Shown here: positions 8,218 through 16,019 of the stretch, one piece after another
How the letters are laid out: each line of letters opens with the position of its first letter
Numbering within the stretch: the stretch's first letter is position 1
Assembly (NCBI GenBank): GCA_020634165.1
Contig: JACKCF010000001.1
Coordinates: forward strand, 868,001-932,000
Direction: 5' to 3'
Length of the DNA: 64,000 nucleotides
Source of the DNA: Anaerolineaceae bacterium
Lineage (GTDB): Bacteria > Chloroflexota > Anaerolineae > Aggregatilineales > Phototrophicaceae
Notes under the pieces: model-generated
Database searches by the model: none
Told to the model about the DNA's origin: nothing
What the model saw: the letters and a program-made list of their open reading frames with translations, nothing else
Translations under genes and position numbers: made by a program

Positions 8218-9372
8218 ATGAGTCAGTATCGTGACCGGACGAACCAACGCCGGATGACTATTATCCTGGGTATTGTGCTAACGGTTGCTATGGGTTCGAG
8301 CTTGATCTTGCCACTGCTTCAGAGTGCTGCAACGTCTAGCACTGTTCTGGAACCCACTGCATTGCCGACAGCAACAGTCCCTGCTCCGGTGGATGTCACC
8401 AGCATTGCTTTTGACCAGAGTTATATTCATCCTTCTGGTATTTTTACGGCCACCATCCCTGAAGCATGGCAGCCGGATGAAGGTGTGACGACATCGTCAG
8501 AAGCGATAGTCACCCTACGCAACAATGCCGCCCTCAGCCTGGGCGAACTGCGCGTCATTGAACCGACCGACGGTGTGGCCGATCTCGACGCGGTCAGCGC
8601 TTACTTCAACACCAACTGGCTGAACTCTTCCTGGCGCGATTATGCCAGTTGGGACGAAGCCACCCGCGACGTCCGTGACGACGAACTGGTGATTGACTTC
8701 AACCTAAGTTCACGCGGCCAGGACTACATCGCGCGCCAGATTGCGACCACCGATGGTGAGCGTATTTACGTCGCCCGTGCCGTCTTCCCGGAAAATTCAC
8801 CGGAGCAGGTCCGTTATCTGGTGGAAAATCTCAAAGCAAATCTGCACTTCAACGACCAGTTTGCAGGCGAGCCATTCGACTGGACAGCCTACTATGACAG
8901 CACAAGCGGCCATATCATCCGCTTTCCGCAGACGTGGCAGATTACTGATGCCGCCCCCGGCGCACCTGCCAGTATTGAAGGCGCTGGCGGCATCGTCCTG
9001 CGCGTAGAAAGTGCTGACGAAGCCATCACCAGCACCGATGAAGCCGCCGCTTATATTGAATCCACTCGTCCAGGTGCGGAAATCGTTTCTGCGACGGAAA
9101 CGGAACATAATGGTCTGAGTGGCTTCAGCGTCGTGTACAGTCTGCCGACGCTCGATGGCCCCAGCCAGAGCGGTTATGCCCTGATTCTGACGGACGAGAA
9201 TGGCAGTGTCCATGTTGCCAACCTGCGTTTGAACGAATCTGATGTGGACCTGACGGACGCTGCTACCCTGGAACAGTATCCAGACATTGCTGCCGTGCTC
9301 AACAGCTTCACCGTGCTGCCATCTGGCCTCGGCGTTGTCGCTGAACAACCTGTTGCTGACACTGCTGGCTAA
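8218..9372 (+). CDS. Membrane-anchored protein with two PsbP-like domains
   Basis: A 384-residue protein with a basic N-terminus, one transmembrane helix (about residues 14-35, IILGIVLTVAMG...ILPLL) and a threonine/proline-rich linker (TALPTATVPAP). Two related domains follow: SGIFTATIPEAWQ... from about 75 and SGHIIRFPQTWQI... from about 235. Each starts with a YxHxSGxFxxxxPxxW-type strand as in PsbP/Mog1-like folds common in exported proteins. The ATG at 8218 is chosen for its TTGGAGA ribosome site 7 bases upstream; an upstream in-frame ATG at 8080 lies before the promoter and is excluded. Role unknown, probably surface ligand binding. Confidence 0.7.
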   Translation: MSQYRDRTNQRRMTIILGIVLTVAMGSSLILPLLQSAATSSTVLEPTALPTATVPAPVDVTSIAFDQSYIHPSGIFTATIPEAWQPDEGVTTSSEAIVTLRNNAALSLGELRVIEPTDGVADLDAVSAYFNTNWLNSSWRDYASWDEATRDVRDDELVIDFNLSSRGQDYIARQIATTDGERIYVARAVFPENSPEQVRYLVENLKANLHFNDQFAGEPFDWTAYYDSTSGHIIRFPQTWQITDAAPGAPASIEGAGGIVLRVESADEAITSTDEAAAYIESTRPGAEIVSATETEHNGLSGFSVVYSLPTLDGPSQSGYALILTDENGSVHVANLRLNESDVDLTDAATLEQYPDIAAVLNSFTVLPSGLGVVAEQPVADTAG

Positions 9373-9429
9373 GATGCAAACGGCTGATCGTTTGTTGCGT
9401 TCAGCACCTGTGCTTAATAGAAAAACGAA

Positions 9430-9454
9430 GGGCATAGCGAACTATGCCCTTTTT
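9430..9454 (+). terminator. Rho-independent terminator
   Basis: Perfect 8-bp stem GGGCATAG / CTATGCCC with a CGAA tetraloop and a following TTTTT run, 57 bases after the stop of the PsbP-like gene. Confidence 0.9.
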
Positions 9455-9648
9455 GCATCTGCACGGCTTCACTTTTATAGAACCTGAGTGCTATCCGCAA
9501 TTCATCAACTGTTGGCAGTCAGGCGCTGCTACGATACACTAACATCACATCTGCAAACAACCTGGCGGCTCTGGAGCTACCCCGCGCCGCTTTTGATTCT
9601 GACCTCATATGACCAAACCGTGAACCAGCGCTAAGGAAAGCCAGCGCA

Positions 9649-10851
9649 ATGATAACCTACGTGTTTGATGACATGTTTTATAGCCCGGCACGTGTTCTGG
9701 TGAACCCTGTGAACACGGTTGGCACCATGGGGACCTGGCTCTCTAAAGACTTCAAGCGTTTTTTCCCGACCATGTTCTTGGCGTATCAGGAATTGTGCCA
9801 GACAGATCGCTTTGATGTGGGCAACCTGATGCTCTTTCGTGGGGCGCATCGCTGGGTGCTGAATCTGCCTGTTAAGCGCCATTTTCGGGCTGCGATTACG
9901 CCCGATAATATTGAAGCGGGCCTCAAGAAATTCGCAGCTATCTACGCCACCTATGACATCACTCTGATCTCGTTCCCCGCTTTGGGCTACGATCAGCCGG
10001 GCCTCGACTGGAATGCAGAAATTCGCCCTCTGATGGAGGCTTATCTGCGGCCACTGCCGATCATGGTGTATTTACATATGCCAGCTACCAATGGCGATGA
10101 GGAAAAGACACGCAACATGCGGGCCATCCGCAACTGGCTGAACAGTCCGCATGGCGATGTCGATTTTGAAGCATTCTGGGCGCAGCTAACTAAGCGGCTG
10201 CAAAAAACAGATCAACTGCAATCGACCGTCTCCAATGGCGAAGCATCGGTTTCTTTCCGCGTGAAAGCCGAAGGCGGCCAGGACAATCAGACCAGGGCCA
10301 GTCTGCGTATTCTGGTGGGTGATGAGCGACCCATATTCGTTCCTGAAACGTCCCTGCGCGATCTGTGGGCGTATGTAAAGCGGGCGGGTTATGCGCTGCC
10401 GCAGAACTTCCCCGCTGGTCTTGACCAGTATGGTGCCTATCTGATTCCCATTCTTGCGCTGCTGGATACGGTTCGTCCGGTGAAGTTGGCCCTGCGCGCC
10501 AATGAATCGCTGCCAGGGCTGCATTATGTGCGTCCATTGGCATCCCAGGATCGCACCCGCCAGGTGACGGCTACACTCATCAGGTCATCGACCGATAGCA
10601 AACCGCCAACGGAGAGCAAGCCGCCAACACAGACAAAACCCGTTACTGAAACGAAGTTGTCTGCTGTGAGTAGACCAGCGACCGACAGCAAACCGCCTAC
10701 AGAAAGTAAGCCGCCAGCGGGTGCTGTGCGACCGTCAGTCAGCAAGGTGCCAACAGAAACAAACCTGCCTGCGGTAAGTACGCCATCGACCGATAGCAAA
10801 CCGCCTGAGGCAGGCAAACCAACCAACAGCACACCCAACCCCAGTGCATAA
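9649..10851 (+). CDS. DarG-like macrodomain protein (putative ADP-ribosyl glycohydrolase antitoxin)
   Basis: A 400-residue protein. Residues 1-155 form a macrodomain of the DarG class: VNPVNTVGTMGT (17-28) as the ADP-ribose loop, LNLPVKRHFR (71-80), whose K76 aligns with the lysine that is essential for removing ADP-ribose from thymidine in DarG, and ALGYDQPGLDW (111-121) in place of the GCGNGGLDW loop. Residues about 205-305 form a second domain (DLWAYVKRAGYALP, PILALLDTVRPVKLAL) that may correspond to the DarG C-terminal domain. Residues 313-400 are a low-complexity Ser/Thr/Lys/Pro tail. It is followed after 12 bases by the TIR-DarT-like gene, so the two are almost surely co-transcribed. 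Canonical darTG places the toxin first; the order is reversed here. Activity is inferred. Confidence 0.75.
   Translation: MITYVFDDMFYSPARVLVNPVNTVGTMGTWLSKDFKRFFPTMFLAYQELCQTDRFDVGNLMLFRGAHRWVLNLPVKRHFRAAITPDNIEAGLKKFAAIYATYDITLISFPALGYDQPGLDWNAEIRPLMEAYLRPLPIMVYLHMPATNGDEEKTRNMRAIRNWLNSPHGDVDFEAFWAQLTKRLQKTDQLQSTVSNGEASVSFRVKAEGGQDNQTRASLRILVGDERPIFVPETSLRDLWAYVKRAGYALPQNFPAGLDQYGAYLIPILALLDTVRPVKLALRANESLPGLHYVRPLASQDRTRQVTATLIRSSTDSKPPTESKPPTQTKPVTETKLSAVSRPATDSKPPTESKPPAGAVRPSVSKVPTETNLPAVSTPSTDSKPPEAGKPTNSTPNPSA
10591..10806 (+). repeat. Degenerate coding repeats in the macrodomain protein tail
   Basis: Three copies of ACCGA(T/C)AGCAAACCGCC start at 10591, 10681 and 10789 (spacing 90 and 108 bases, in frame), each encoding TDSKPP, with related TESKPP and TETK units between. 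The tail is strongly basic and disordered in character. Confidence 0.75.
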
Positions 10852-10863
10852 TCAGGAGCACAA

Positions 10864-12267
10864 ATGAGCCGCAGCACCTTGAATATTTTTATCTCCTATG
10901 GCCGTCGTGATGGTCGTGAACTGGCGCTGCGTCTGCGAAATGACCTCCAACGGCTGGGGCATAGTGTCTGGCTGGATACCAACGAAATCCCTGGCGGGGC
11001 CAATTGGGCGCAGCAGATTGAACAGGCGATTGAGCACTGCGATGTTACCCTGGCACTCATCAGCCACGCCTCGTATGAATCGCAGTGGTGCCGCGCGGAA
11101 CAGTTGCGTTCCTTGCGCAAAGGCAAACGCATCATTCCGCTGCGTCTTCAGGGCGATGCAGAAGTTCCGCTGACCTTGGAGCATCTCAACCACCTCGATT
11201 TTACTGAGTTAGGGCGCTATGAAGCCCTGTTCCGTGATCTGGTCAGCGATATGCTGTCCGGAACAGCCTTTAACCCACGCGAGACAGCAACGACCTCCGT
11301 GTCACCCTACAAACCAGTAGATAACAATGAAAGCCGCGCCGATGACGAAAAGCGTGACGCGGCCAGTTTTCGGCGTGTGCTGCGCGACCTGCGCGGCGAG
11401 GATTGGCTGGGTGCCCGCTCCTGGTGGCCTTACTTCGCCTTTACCTATACTGACGTGCCCACACTGGTGGAAACGCTCAAGCAGGGCAAACTGAAAGCAC
11501 CTGGCGTTGGCCAGGGACGTGGTCGCTGGGGGCGTTACCTGCGCTTCTACTTCCGTCCGCGCACACCCGATGCCTACTTCGCCGAGGGTTTCCATACAGC
11601 CAACAAGCGCAATGCGCCGCATGGCATGATGGCGTACCTGCTCTTTGACCTGGAAGCGGTATTGCTGCATACTGAATCGCGCCTGAGCAATGGCAACCCT
11701 GCGCTGACGGGCAAGACCTACAAAACAGCCAGTTTTTTCAGCGAACTGCCTTTTGAGCGCGTCTATCACGATAGTTGGTTTACATCCGATGAGCGCGAAG
11801 AGATTGTCCGCTTCCGTGAAACGCAGATTCTGCTGCCGGATGAAATTGGCCTGGAAGCCTTGCAGCTCATCTGGCTGCGCTCCGAAGGGGAATACGAAAC
11901 ACTGCATCGTCTGTTGGATGCCAAAACCTGGCAGCACTGGCGCGATAAAATCACCCGCCGCACCGATTACCACCTGTTCAACAACAATCGCCTTTTCATC
12001 GACCGCGCGATTTGTCAGGCGGGCAGCGTGTGGTTGCGCTTTAATCTGCCGCACCGCGACGAGGATAAAGGCCCATTCGACCTGCAAATTCGCGCCGAAA
12101 CCGAATCTGGTGCCGTCTATGAATGGCACCAGGAAGATTTCACGGCTGTTCGTGATGTGCGCATCGCACTGCCAACTGAAAAAGAGCCGTATGTGGTCCA
12201 GGCCAGGATCAACGGACAGGTTGCGTATGTGGGCCGTTACCTGGGCAAGCCTATCGTCGTCGCCTAA
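10864..12267 (+). CDS. TIR domain fused to a DarT-like (DUF4433) domain
   Basis: A 467-residue two-part protein. Residues 6-125 are a TIR domain: IFISYGRRDG, VWLDTNEIPGG, VTLALISHASYES and WCRAEQL, with E79 at the NADase catalytic position. A polar linker (about 135-165) leads to a region that follows the DarT/DUF4433 DNA ADP-ribosyltransferase family: YFAFTYTDVPTLVETLKQG (190-208), RFYFRPRTPDAY (227-238), YLLFDLEAVL (258-267), FFSELPFERVYHDSWF (291-306) and RFRETQILLPDEIGLEAL (316-333), then a beta-rich C-terminal domain to 467. In DarT the last motif carries the catalytic glutamate; here that place appears to be Q321, and the NAD-contacting histidine near the first motif is also missing. 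The TIR part looks intact. Partner of the upstream macrodomain gene. The DarT assignment is by motif order only. Confidence 0.75.
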   Translation: MSRSTLNIFISYGRRDGRELALRLRNDLQRLGHSVWLDTNEIPGGANWAQQIEQAIEHCDVTLALISHASYESQWCRAEQLRSLRKGKRIIPLRLQGDAEVPLTLEHLNHLDFTELGRYEALFRDLVSDMLSGTAFNPRETATTSVSPYKPVDNNESRADDEKRDAASFRRVLRDLRGEDWLGARSWWPYFAFTYTDVPTLVETLKQGKLKAPGVGQGRGRWGRYLRFYFRPRTPDAYFAEGFHTANKRNAPHGMMAYLLFDLEAVLLHTESRLSNGNPALTGKTYKTASFFSELPFERVYHDSWFTSDEREEIVRFRETQILLPDEIGLEALQLIWLRSEGEYETLHRLLDAKTWQHWRDKITRRTDYHLFNNNRLFIDRAICQAGSVWLRFNLPHRDEDKGPFDLQIRAETESGAVYEWHQEDFTAVRDVRIALPTEKEPYVVQARINGQVAYVGRYLGKPIVVA

Positions 12268-12285
12268 ATCAGCATAGAACCTAAC

Positions 12286-12314
12286 TCGACAGGCTTGAGT
12301 GGTGTGGTTACAAT
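12286..12314 (+). promoter_or_regulatory. Promoter of the ArsR-type regulator
   Basis: TCGACA (12286-12291), 17-base spacer, TACAAT (12309-12314). It lies just past the end of the TIR-DarT-like gene, so the regulator is probably transcribed on its own. Confidence 0.55.
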
Positions 12315-12367
12315 ACATTTGAATCTTGTTAAGTGTTCTGTAATCACGTCAGAAAATCCGTCACCCT

Positions 12368-13030
12368 ATGACCGATACCAAAAAATCCGATCCCATTAAT
12401 GTGCCAAACCAGCGTGATTTCGCCCCGTCAGAGACATTCGTCGTCGAAGACCTGGACACGCTCAAAGTGCTGGCCGACCCACTGCGCCTCAAAATATTGG
12501 AACTGATGGAGTCGCCATGTACAGTCAAACAGGTCGCCGCATCCCTGGATTTGCCGCCGACCAAGCTGTACTACCACATCAACCAACTGGAAAAGCACGG
12601 CCTGATCGTCGTTGTAGAAACGCGCATTGTGTCGGGCATCATCGAGAAGCACTATCAGGTCGCCGCTTATCGCATTGAAGTCGCCGAGCACCTCTTGTCG
12701 CCTGGGGAAGGCGCTGACCCGGAAGGGCTGACCATTACGGTCGATAGCGTGCTGGAAGATATTCGTGTATCCCTGCACGAAAGTCTGCAATCAGGCATTG
12801 CCTCCACCAGCGAAAATGCCGAACAGGGCAAACGTAACGTCAATATGTACTCTGGCCGCTTTTACCTCACGCCAGAGCAGATCGAAGCCTTCAACGAGTC
12901 GATTACGGCTATCATCGAAGAATACGAGAAAATCTCTGAGCAGCAGACTGAAGGGGATTCTGCAAGCCCCTACAAAGTGCTCTATACGACCTTCCCCGCA
13001 TTCCAGCGTCGCTCTAAATCCGACGATTGA
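12368..13030 (+). CDS. ArsR/HTH_20-type winged-helix transcriptional regulator
   Basis: A 220-residue protein. Residues about 30-110 form a winged helix of the ArsR type: LKVLADPLRLKILELM, then VKQVAASLDLPPTKLYYHINQLEKHGLI, which is the recognition helix region, and a wing with VSGIIEKHYQVAA. There are no cysteine pairs for metal sensing, and the shape fits the HTH_20 group that regulates by other inputs. The C-terminal part (110-200) has helices with GRFYLTPEQIEAFNESITAIIEEYE, an effector or dimerisation region. It has its own promoter and a strong terminator. Target genes are unknown; the neighbouring macro/TIR-DarT unit is one candidate, by position only. Confidence 0.85.
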   Translation: MTDTKKSDPINVPNQRDFAPSETFVVEDLDTLKVLADPLRLKILELMESPCTVKQVAASLDLPPTKLYYHINQLEKHGLIVVVETRIVSGIIEKHYQVAAYRIEVAEHLLSPGEGADPEGLTITVDSVLEDIRVSLHESLQSGIASTSENAEQGKRNVNMYSGRFYLTPEQIEAFNESITAIIEEYEKISEQQTEGDSASPYKVLYTTFPAFQRRSKSDD

Positions 13031-13048
13031 TGCTGGCTGATGAATAAC

Positions 13049-13084
13049 AAAAAAGCGAGCCTCTGCGTAGAGGCTCGCTTTTTC
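13049..13084. terminator. Bidirectional rho-independent terminator
   Basis: Perfect 11-bp stem AGCGAGCCTCT (13054-13064) / AGAGGCTCGCT (13069-13079) with loop GCGT, flanked by A and T tracts on both sides. It serves both the ArsR gene and the convergent FGE-like gene. Confidence 0.95.
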
Positions 13085-13100
13085 TTTAGCTAAATGTTGA

Positions 13101-14558
13101 CTAACCGCGATTGGCGTCAGTGCTGCTGCTCTCATCCGTCTCTTCTGACGGGACAGCGAGGGTCGGCGCGGCACTCTGTGTATCGGTGGTTGTGCCACTG
13201 CTTGTTGTATTGACAGCAGGGCTGACAGGTGTCACGTTAGCATCAGCCGCGCAACGGAAGCCAATCCAGCGCGGGTAGCTGGCATCACTGTTATCAACGG
13301 GCAGCGGATTATACGAAAGACGATGCACTGTCCGCGCATAGAAGGGGAAGGCATTCCAACTGCCGCCGCGCAGCACTTTTTCCAGGCCGGTTGGTGGGCC
13401 TTGCGGATCAAGCGTGACGCTGCCTGTGTTAGCGAGTTGGGTGTAATAGTCTTCGATGTACCAATCCGATACCCACTCTGCGATATTACCCGCCATATCC
13501 AGCAGACCCTGGGCGGTGCCCCGATTGGGGTAAGTGCCAACAGCGACCGGACCCTGTGGCCCGTCCACTGGAATGCGCGTCTTGGCAAAGTCGGCACTGA
13601 AATCATTGCCCCAGGGATAGATGAAATCGCCACCGGCGCTGCGGGCCGCGTATTCCCATTCGGATTCAGTCGGCAGTCGGCGACCAATCGCTTCACAATA
13701 GGCTTTTGCACCATACCAGGAAACCGCATAAACGGGGAAGTTGGTGATGGTGGTCGGCGCTTCGTAATTGGCACCGTCGAAGATGATGACGCCGCCGCTG
13801 TCGGAAGGACGTTCATTCAGCGTCTGGATGCAGATGAAGCCGCCGCAGCCTGTCAGGTGATTCTGTCCCTGGCTGCTGCGCAGGTAGTTCAGGAACTGCA
13901 CATACTGGCCAAACGTGACCTCGGTCTGTTCCATCTGGAAGTCGCTGATCTGGACTTCGACCTGTGGGGTGGAATCTTCACCATCTGCGATCAAACAATT
14001 GCCACCGTCGCGCGTCAGGCATTGTGTGACCGCGTCCTGTATCTCGGAAACAGTCGTTCCCATGCGGTAAGTACCACCAGGGATCGAGATCAGGCGCGTG
14101 ACGTTATTGGCAAGTTCTGGCGGCACGACCACCGTAGTGCCTGTCGTATCGACCGGAACCGTTGGTACCACGTTCTGCGGCGTCAATGCAGAGGTATCAA
14201 CGCCTGCCTGTGTCGGCTCTGGGGTTGATACAGTCGGCTCTGCGGCTACCTCGGTTGGGGTTTGCTGTATCACAACCGCATCGGATACTTCATCCGTTGG
14301 TTCCGATGTCGCGGTGATGACCATCGGCGTGGTTGTCGGCATATTCGGGTCAACCGTTGCCGTTACGATCTGGACAATTTGCTCTGGTGGGGGTGGCGTT
14401 GGGGTTGGCCCGGTCGCGAACCCTTGCAGCACGCCACTGAGTACCAGGCCAAAGACGACTAAACCGCCGCACAATAACCCAGGGAAAAACCCGATAATGA
14501 GCCATTGCCATGCGGCGTTGCCACGGCGTCTGCCGCCAACACGTCCATAAGTTCCCAT
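13101..14558 (-). CDS. Membrane-anchored formylglycine-generating-enzyme (SUMF1)-like protein
   Basis: A 485-residue protein. A basic N-terminus and one transmembrane helix (about residues 18-45) are followed by a long Thr/Pro/Val-rich linker (50-155) beginning PTPTPPPP. Residues about 160-440 are the FGE/SUMF1 fold: IPGGTYRMG, QMEQTEVTFGQYVQFLN, FPVYAVSWYGAKAYCEAIGRRLPTE, SEWEYAARSAGG and FIYPWGN, DMAGNIAEWVSDWY, VLRGGSWNA and IGFRCA. These are the family's conserved blocks. The two active-site cysteines of true FGE are not in the usual GGSxxC...C places, so it is more likely a binding or non-sulfatase member, as in many bacterial paralogues. Start supported by AGGAG 7 bases upstream. Confidence 0.85.
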   Translation of the reverse strand: MGTYGRVGGRRRGNAAWQWLIIGFFPGLLCGGLVVFGLVLSGVLQGFATGPTPTPPPPEQIVQIVTATVDPNMPTTTPMVITATSEPTDEVSDAVVIQQTPTEVAAEPTVSTPEPTQAGVDTSALTPQNVVPTVPVDTTGTTVVVPPELANNVTRLISIPGGTYRMGTTVSEIQDAVTQCLTRDGGNCLIADGEDSTPQVEVQISDFQMEQTEVTFGQYVQFLNYLRSSQGQNHLTGCGGFICIQTLNERPSDSGGVIIFDGANYEAPTTITNFPVYAVSWYGAKAYCEAIGRRLPTESEWEYAARSAGGDFIYPWGNDFSADFAKTRIPVDGPQGPVAVGTYPNRGTAQGLLDMAGNIAEWVSDWYIEDYYTQLANTGSVTLDPQGPPTGLEKVLRGGSWNAFPFYARTVHRLSYNPLPVDNSDASYPRWIGFRCAADANVTPVSPAVNTTSSGTTTDTQSAAPTLAVPSEETDESSSTDANRG

Positions 14559-14662
14559 ATGATGCTCCTATAGGCGGCTGGGTGTAGGCCGAGCCTGCCG
14601 TGTGCTTTCCATGTAGTCCTATTCTGACGGATACTGTTCTATACGAAGTTGGGTTGCCTTTC

Positions 14663-14698
14663 AAGTGACGTTTCGCCAGGTTAAGCGACGTTTGGCCA
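14663..14698. promoter_or_regulatory. Two tandem 16-base direct repeats, possible operator
   Basis: AAG(T/C)GACGTTT(C/G)GCCA at 14663-14678 and again at 14683-14698, exactly 20 bases apart (about two helical turns), between the divergent FGE-like and GNAT genes. A TTGACA hexamer follows at 14746-14751, without a good -10 box at 17 bases. The arrangement suggests side-by-side binding of a dimeric or response-regulator-type protein. Confidence 0.45.
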
Positions 14699-14805
14699 AC
14701 GCTAACAGCCTCCTTAACGAAAAACGTTACTTTTGGGTATGGTGCTTGACAGGGTAGAATGCAATCGTTACGCTTGACGCAAGTCTACTGGAAAGTGGCG
14801 CGATT

Positions 14806-15849
14806 GTGACGAGTCTGTCAACCACGGCCAACAATCATCCAAATATACCTCCAACGTCAGTTGGCAACACCTTGACGGGCCATGTCCGCCCCGTTAATTT
14901 GCGCACGGATTTAGCCCCGCTGGCGGATCTGATTGAGCTTGTTTTTGCGCCAACAATGGATGACAACGGGCGCGCCGCCATCCGTGATATGCGCTCCCTC
15001 AGCAAGATTGGCATTGGTTCCTTGTTCCTGGGCCGCCTCAATGAGTTGGCACATGGGATCAGCATGGGTTTCGTCTGGGAAGAAGAGGGCCATCTGGTGG
15101 GCAATGTGTCCCTCTATCCGGCTCACTGGCCCAGCGATGTCGGCAATGCCTGGATCATCGCCAACGTGGCCGTCCATCCCAAATACCAGCGCCGGGGCAT
15201 CGCGCATCGCCTGCTGGAACACAGCCTGCTGGTGATTCGCCAGCGCAAAGGCACAGAAGCCATCCTCCAGGTCGATTATGATAATAACCGTGCCATCAGC
15301 ATTTATGATCGCATGGGGTTCATTCGGGAACGTGCCTTCACCACCTGGGGGCGGCCCAGCCTCGCGTCGATTCCGCCACCCCTGAACCAGACCGACCAGC
15401 TATACATCACCCGCCGTCGGCCTTCAGAGTGGCAGGCGGAATACAAAGTGGCACAGGTTGTCCGCCCGAATGAGCAGGGTGGTATCGGCTGGCTAAAACC
15501 TCTGCACAAAAGTTATTTTCATAAGCCCTGGTGGCAGCAGATACCGCAGTGGTTCGCAACCGGTGGTATCGAGCGCCTGATTGTCCGGGCCGATAACCAG
15601 CTTGTCGGTACGATGTGGATCGACAGCGGTATTGCATCACTCCGTACCCGCATGATGATGATGACGCATCCTGATCACCAGCCCCAGGCCACAGAAGCCT
15701 TGCTCGGCAATGTGGTCCGCCGCTTTACCAATAGTGCCCTCATTCTAGAGCACCCTTATGACGATACCGTCACCACTGAACTGCTTTCGCACTATCGTTT
15801 TCGGCCCAATCGCACCGTCTGGCATATGCGCCTGCCTTTGCTTGGTTGA
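14806..15849 (+). CDS. GNAT family N-acetyltransferase
   Basis: A 347-residue protein. Residues about 28-185 form a GNAT fold with strand GNVSLYP, the acetyl-CoA loop VHPKYQRRGIAHRLLEHS and the closing VDYDNNRAISIYDRMGF. A second, weaker copy lies in residues about 200-345 (LIVRADNQLVGTMWIDS). The GTG at 14806 is the only start that keeps the whole first strand (VRPVNLRTDLAPL) and has a weak GGAAAG upstream. The substrate is unknown. It is preceded by the tandem direct repeats that it may share with the divergent FGE-like gene. Confidence 0.8.
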   Translation: MTSLSTTANNHPNIPPTSVGNTLTGHVRPVNLRTDLAPLADLIELVFAPTMDDNGRAAIRDMRSLSKIGIGSLFLGRLNELAHGISMGFVWEEEGHLVGNVSLYPAHWPSDVGNAWIIANVAVHPKYQRRGIAHRLLEHSLLVIRQRKGTEAILQVDYDNNRAISIYDRMGFIRERAFTTWGRPSLASIPPPLNQTDQLYITRRRPSEWQAEYKVAQVVRPNEQGGIGWLKPLHKSYFHKPWWQQIPQWFATGGIERLIVRADNQLVGTMWIDSGIASLRTRMMMMTHPDHQPQATEALLGNVVRRFTNSALILEHPYDDTVTTELLSHYRFRPNRTVWHMRLPLLG

Positions 15850-15900
15850 TGCCTCCGCCTAAGCTCATGAACACCTGCTAACTGCGAATTTTACAAACAG

Positions 15901-15919
15901 TTTGCATCTGCATTGCAAA
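15901..15919. promoter_or_regulatory. Inverted repeat upstream of the response regulator
   Basis: TTTGCA / TGCAAA arms separated by 7 bases, about 100 bases before the response regulator start. A perfect TATAAT is at 15977-15982 with no matching -35 box, which would fit a promoter needing an activator. Operator role is inferred. Confidence 0.3.
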
Positions 15920-16019
15920 TTCTTACGTGTTACGCTGCATAATGAGGCTATAGGGAGGATGTGAACCTGCGTCCGCTATAATAGGCGCATGCGGCTTTCA
16001 CATTGGAAAACGAGGAATC

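Noticed and set aside
10524..10877. 117-codon minus-strand frame opposite the macrodomain protein tail
   Set aside because: It is the antisense reading of the TDSKPP repeats; its repetitive Gly/Leu/Ser/Val content is explained by that.
9649..12267. Thoeris-type system
   Set aside because: A TIR and a macrodomain are present, but the macrodomain is of the DarG glycohydrolase type and lacks the membrane helices of a macrodomain effector; the TIR protein carries a DarT-like region not found in ThsB.
13323..14228. 301-codon plus-strand frame opposite the FGE-like gene
   Set aside because: Shadow of the FGE-like gene, which has the conserved family blocks on the other strand.
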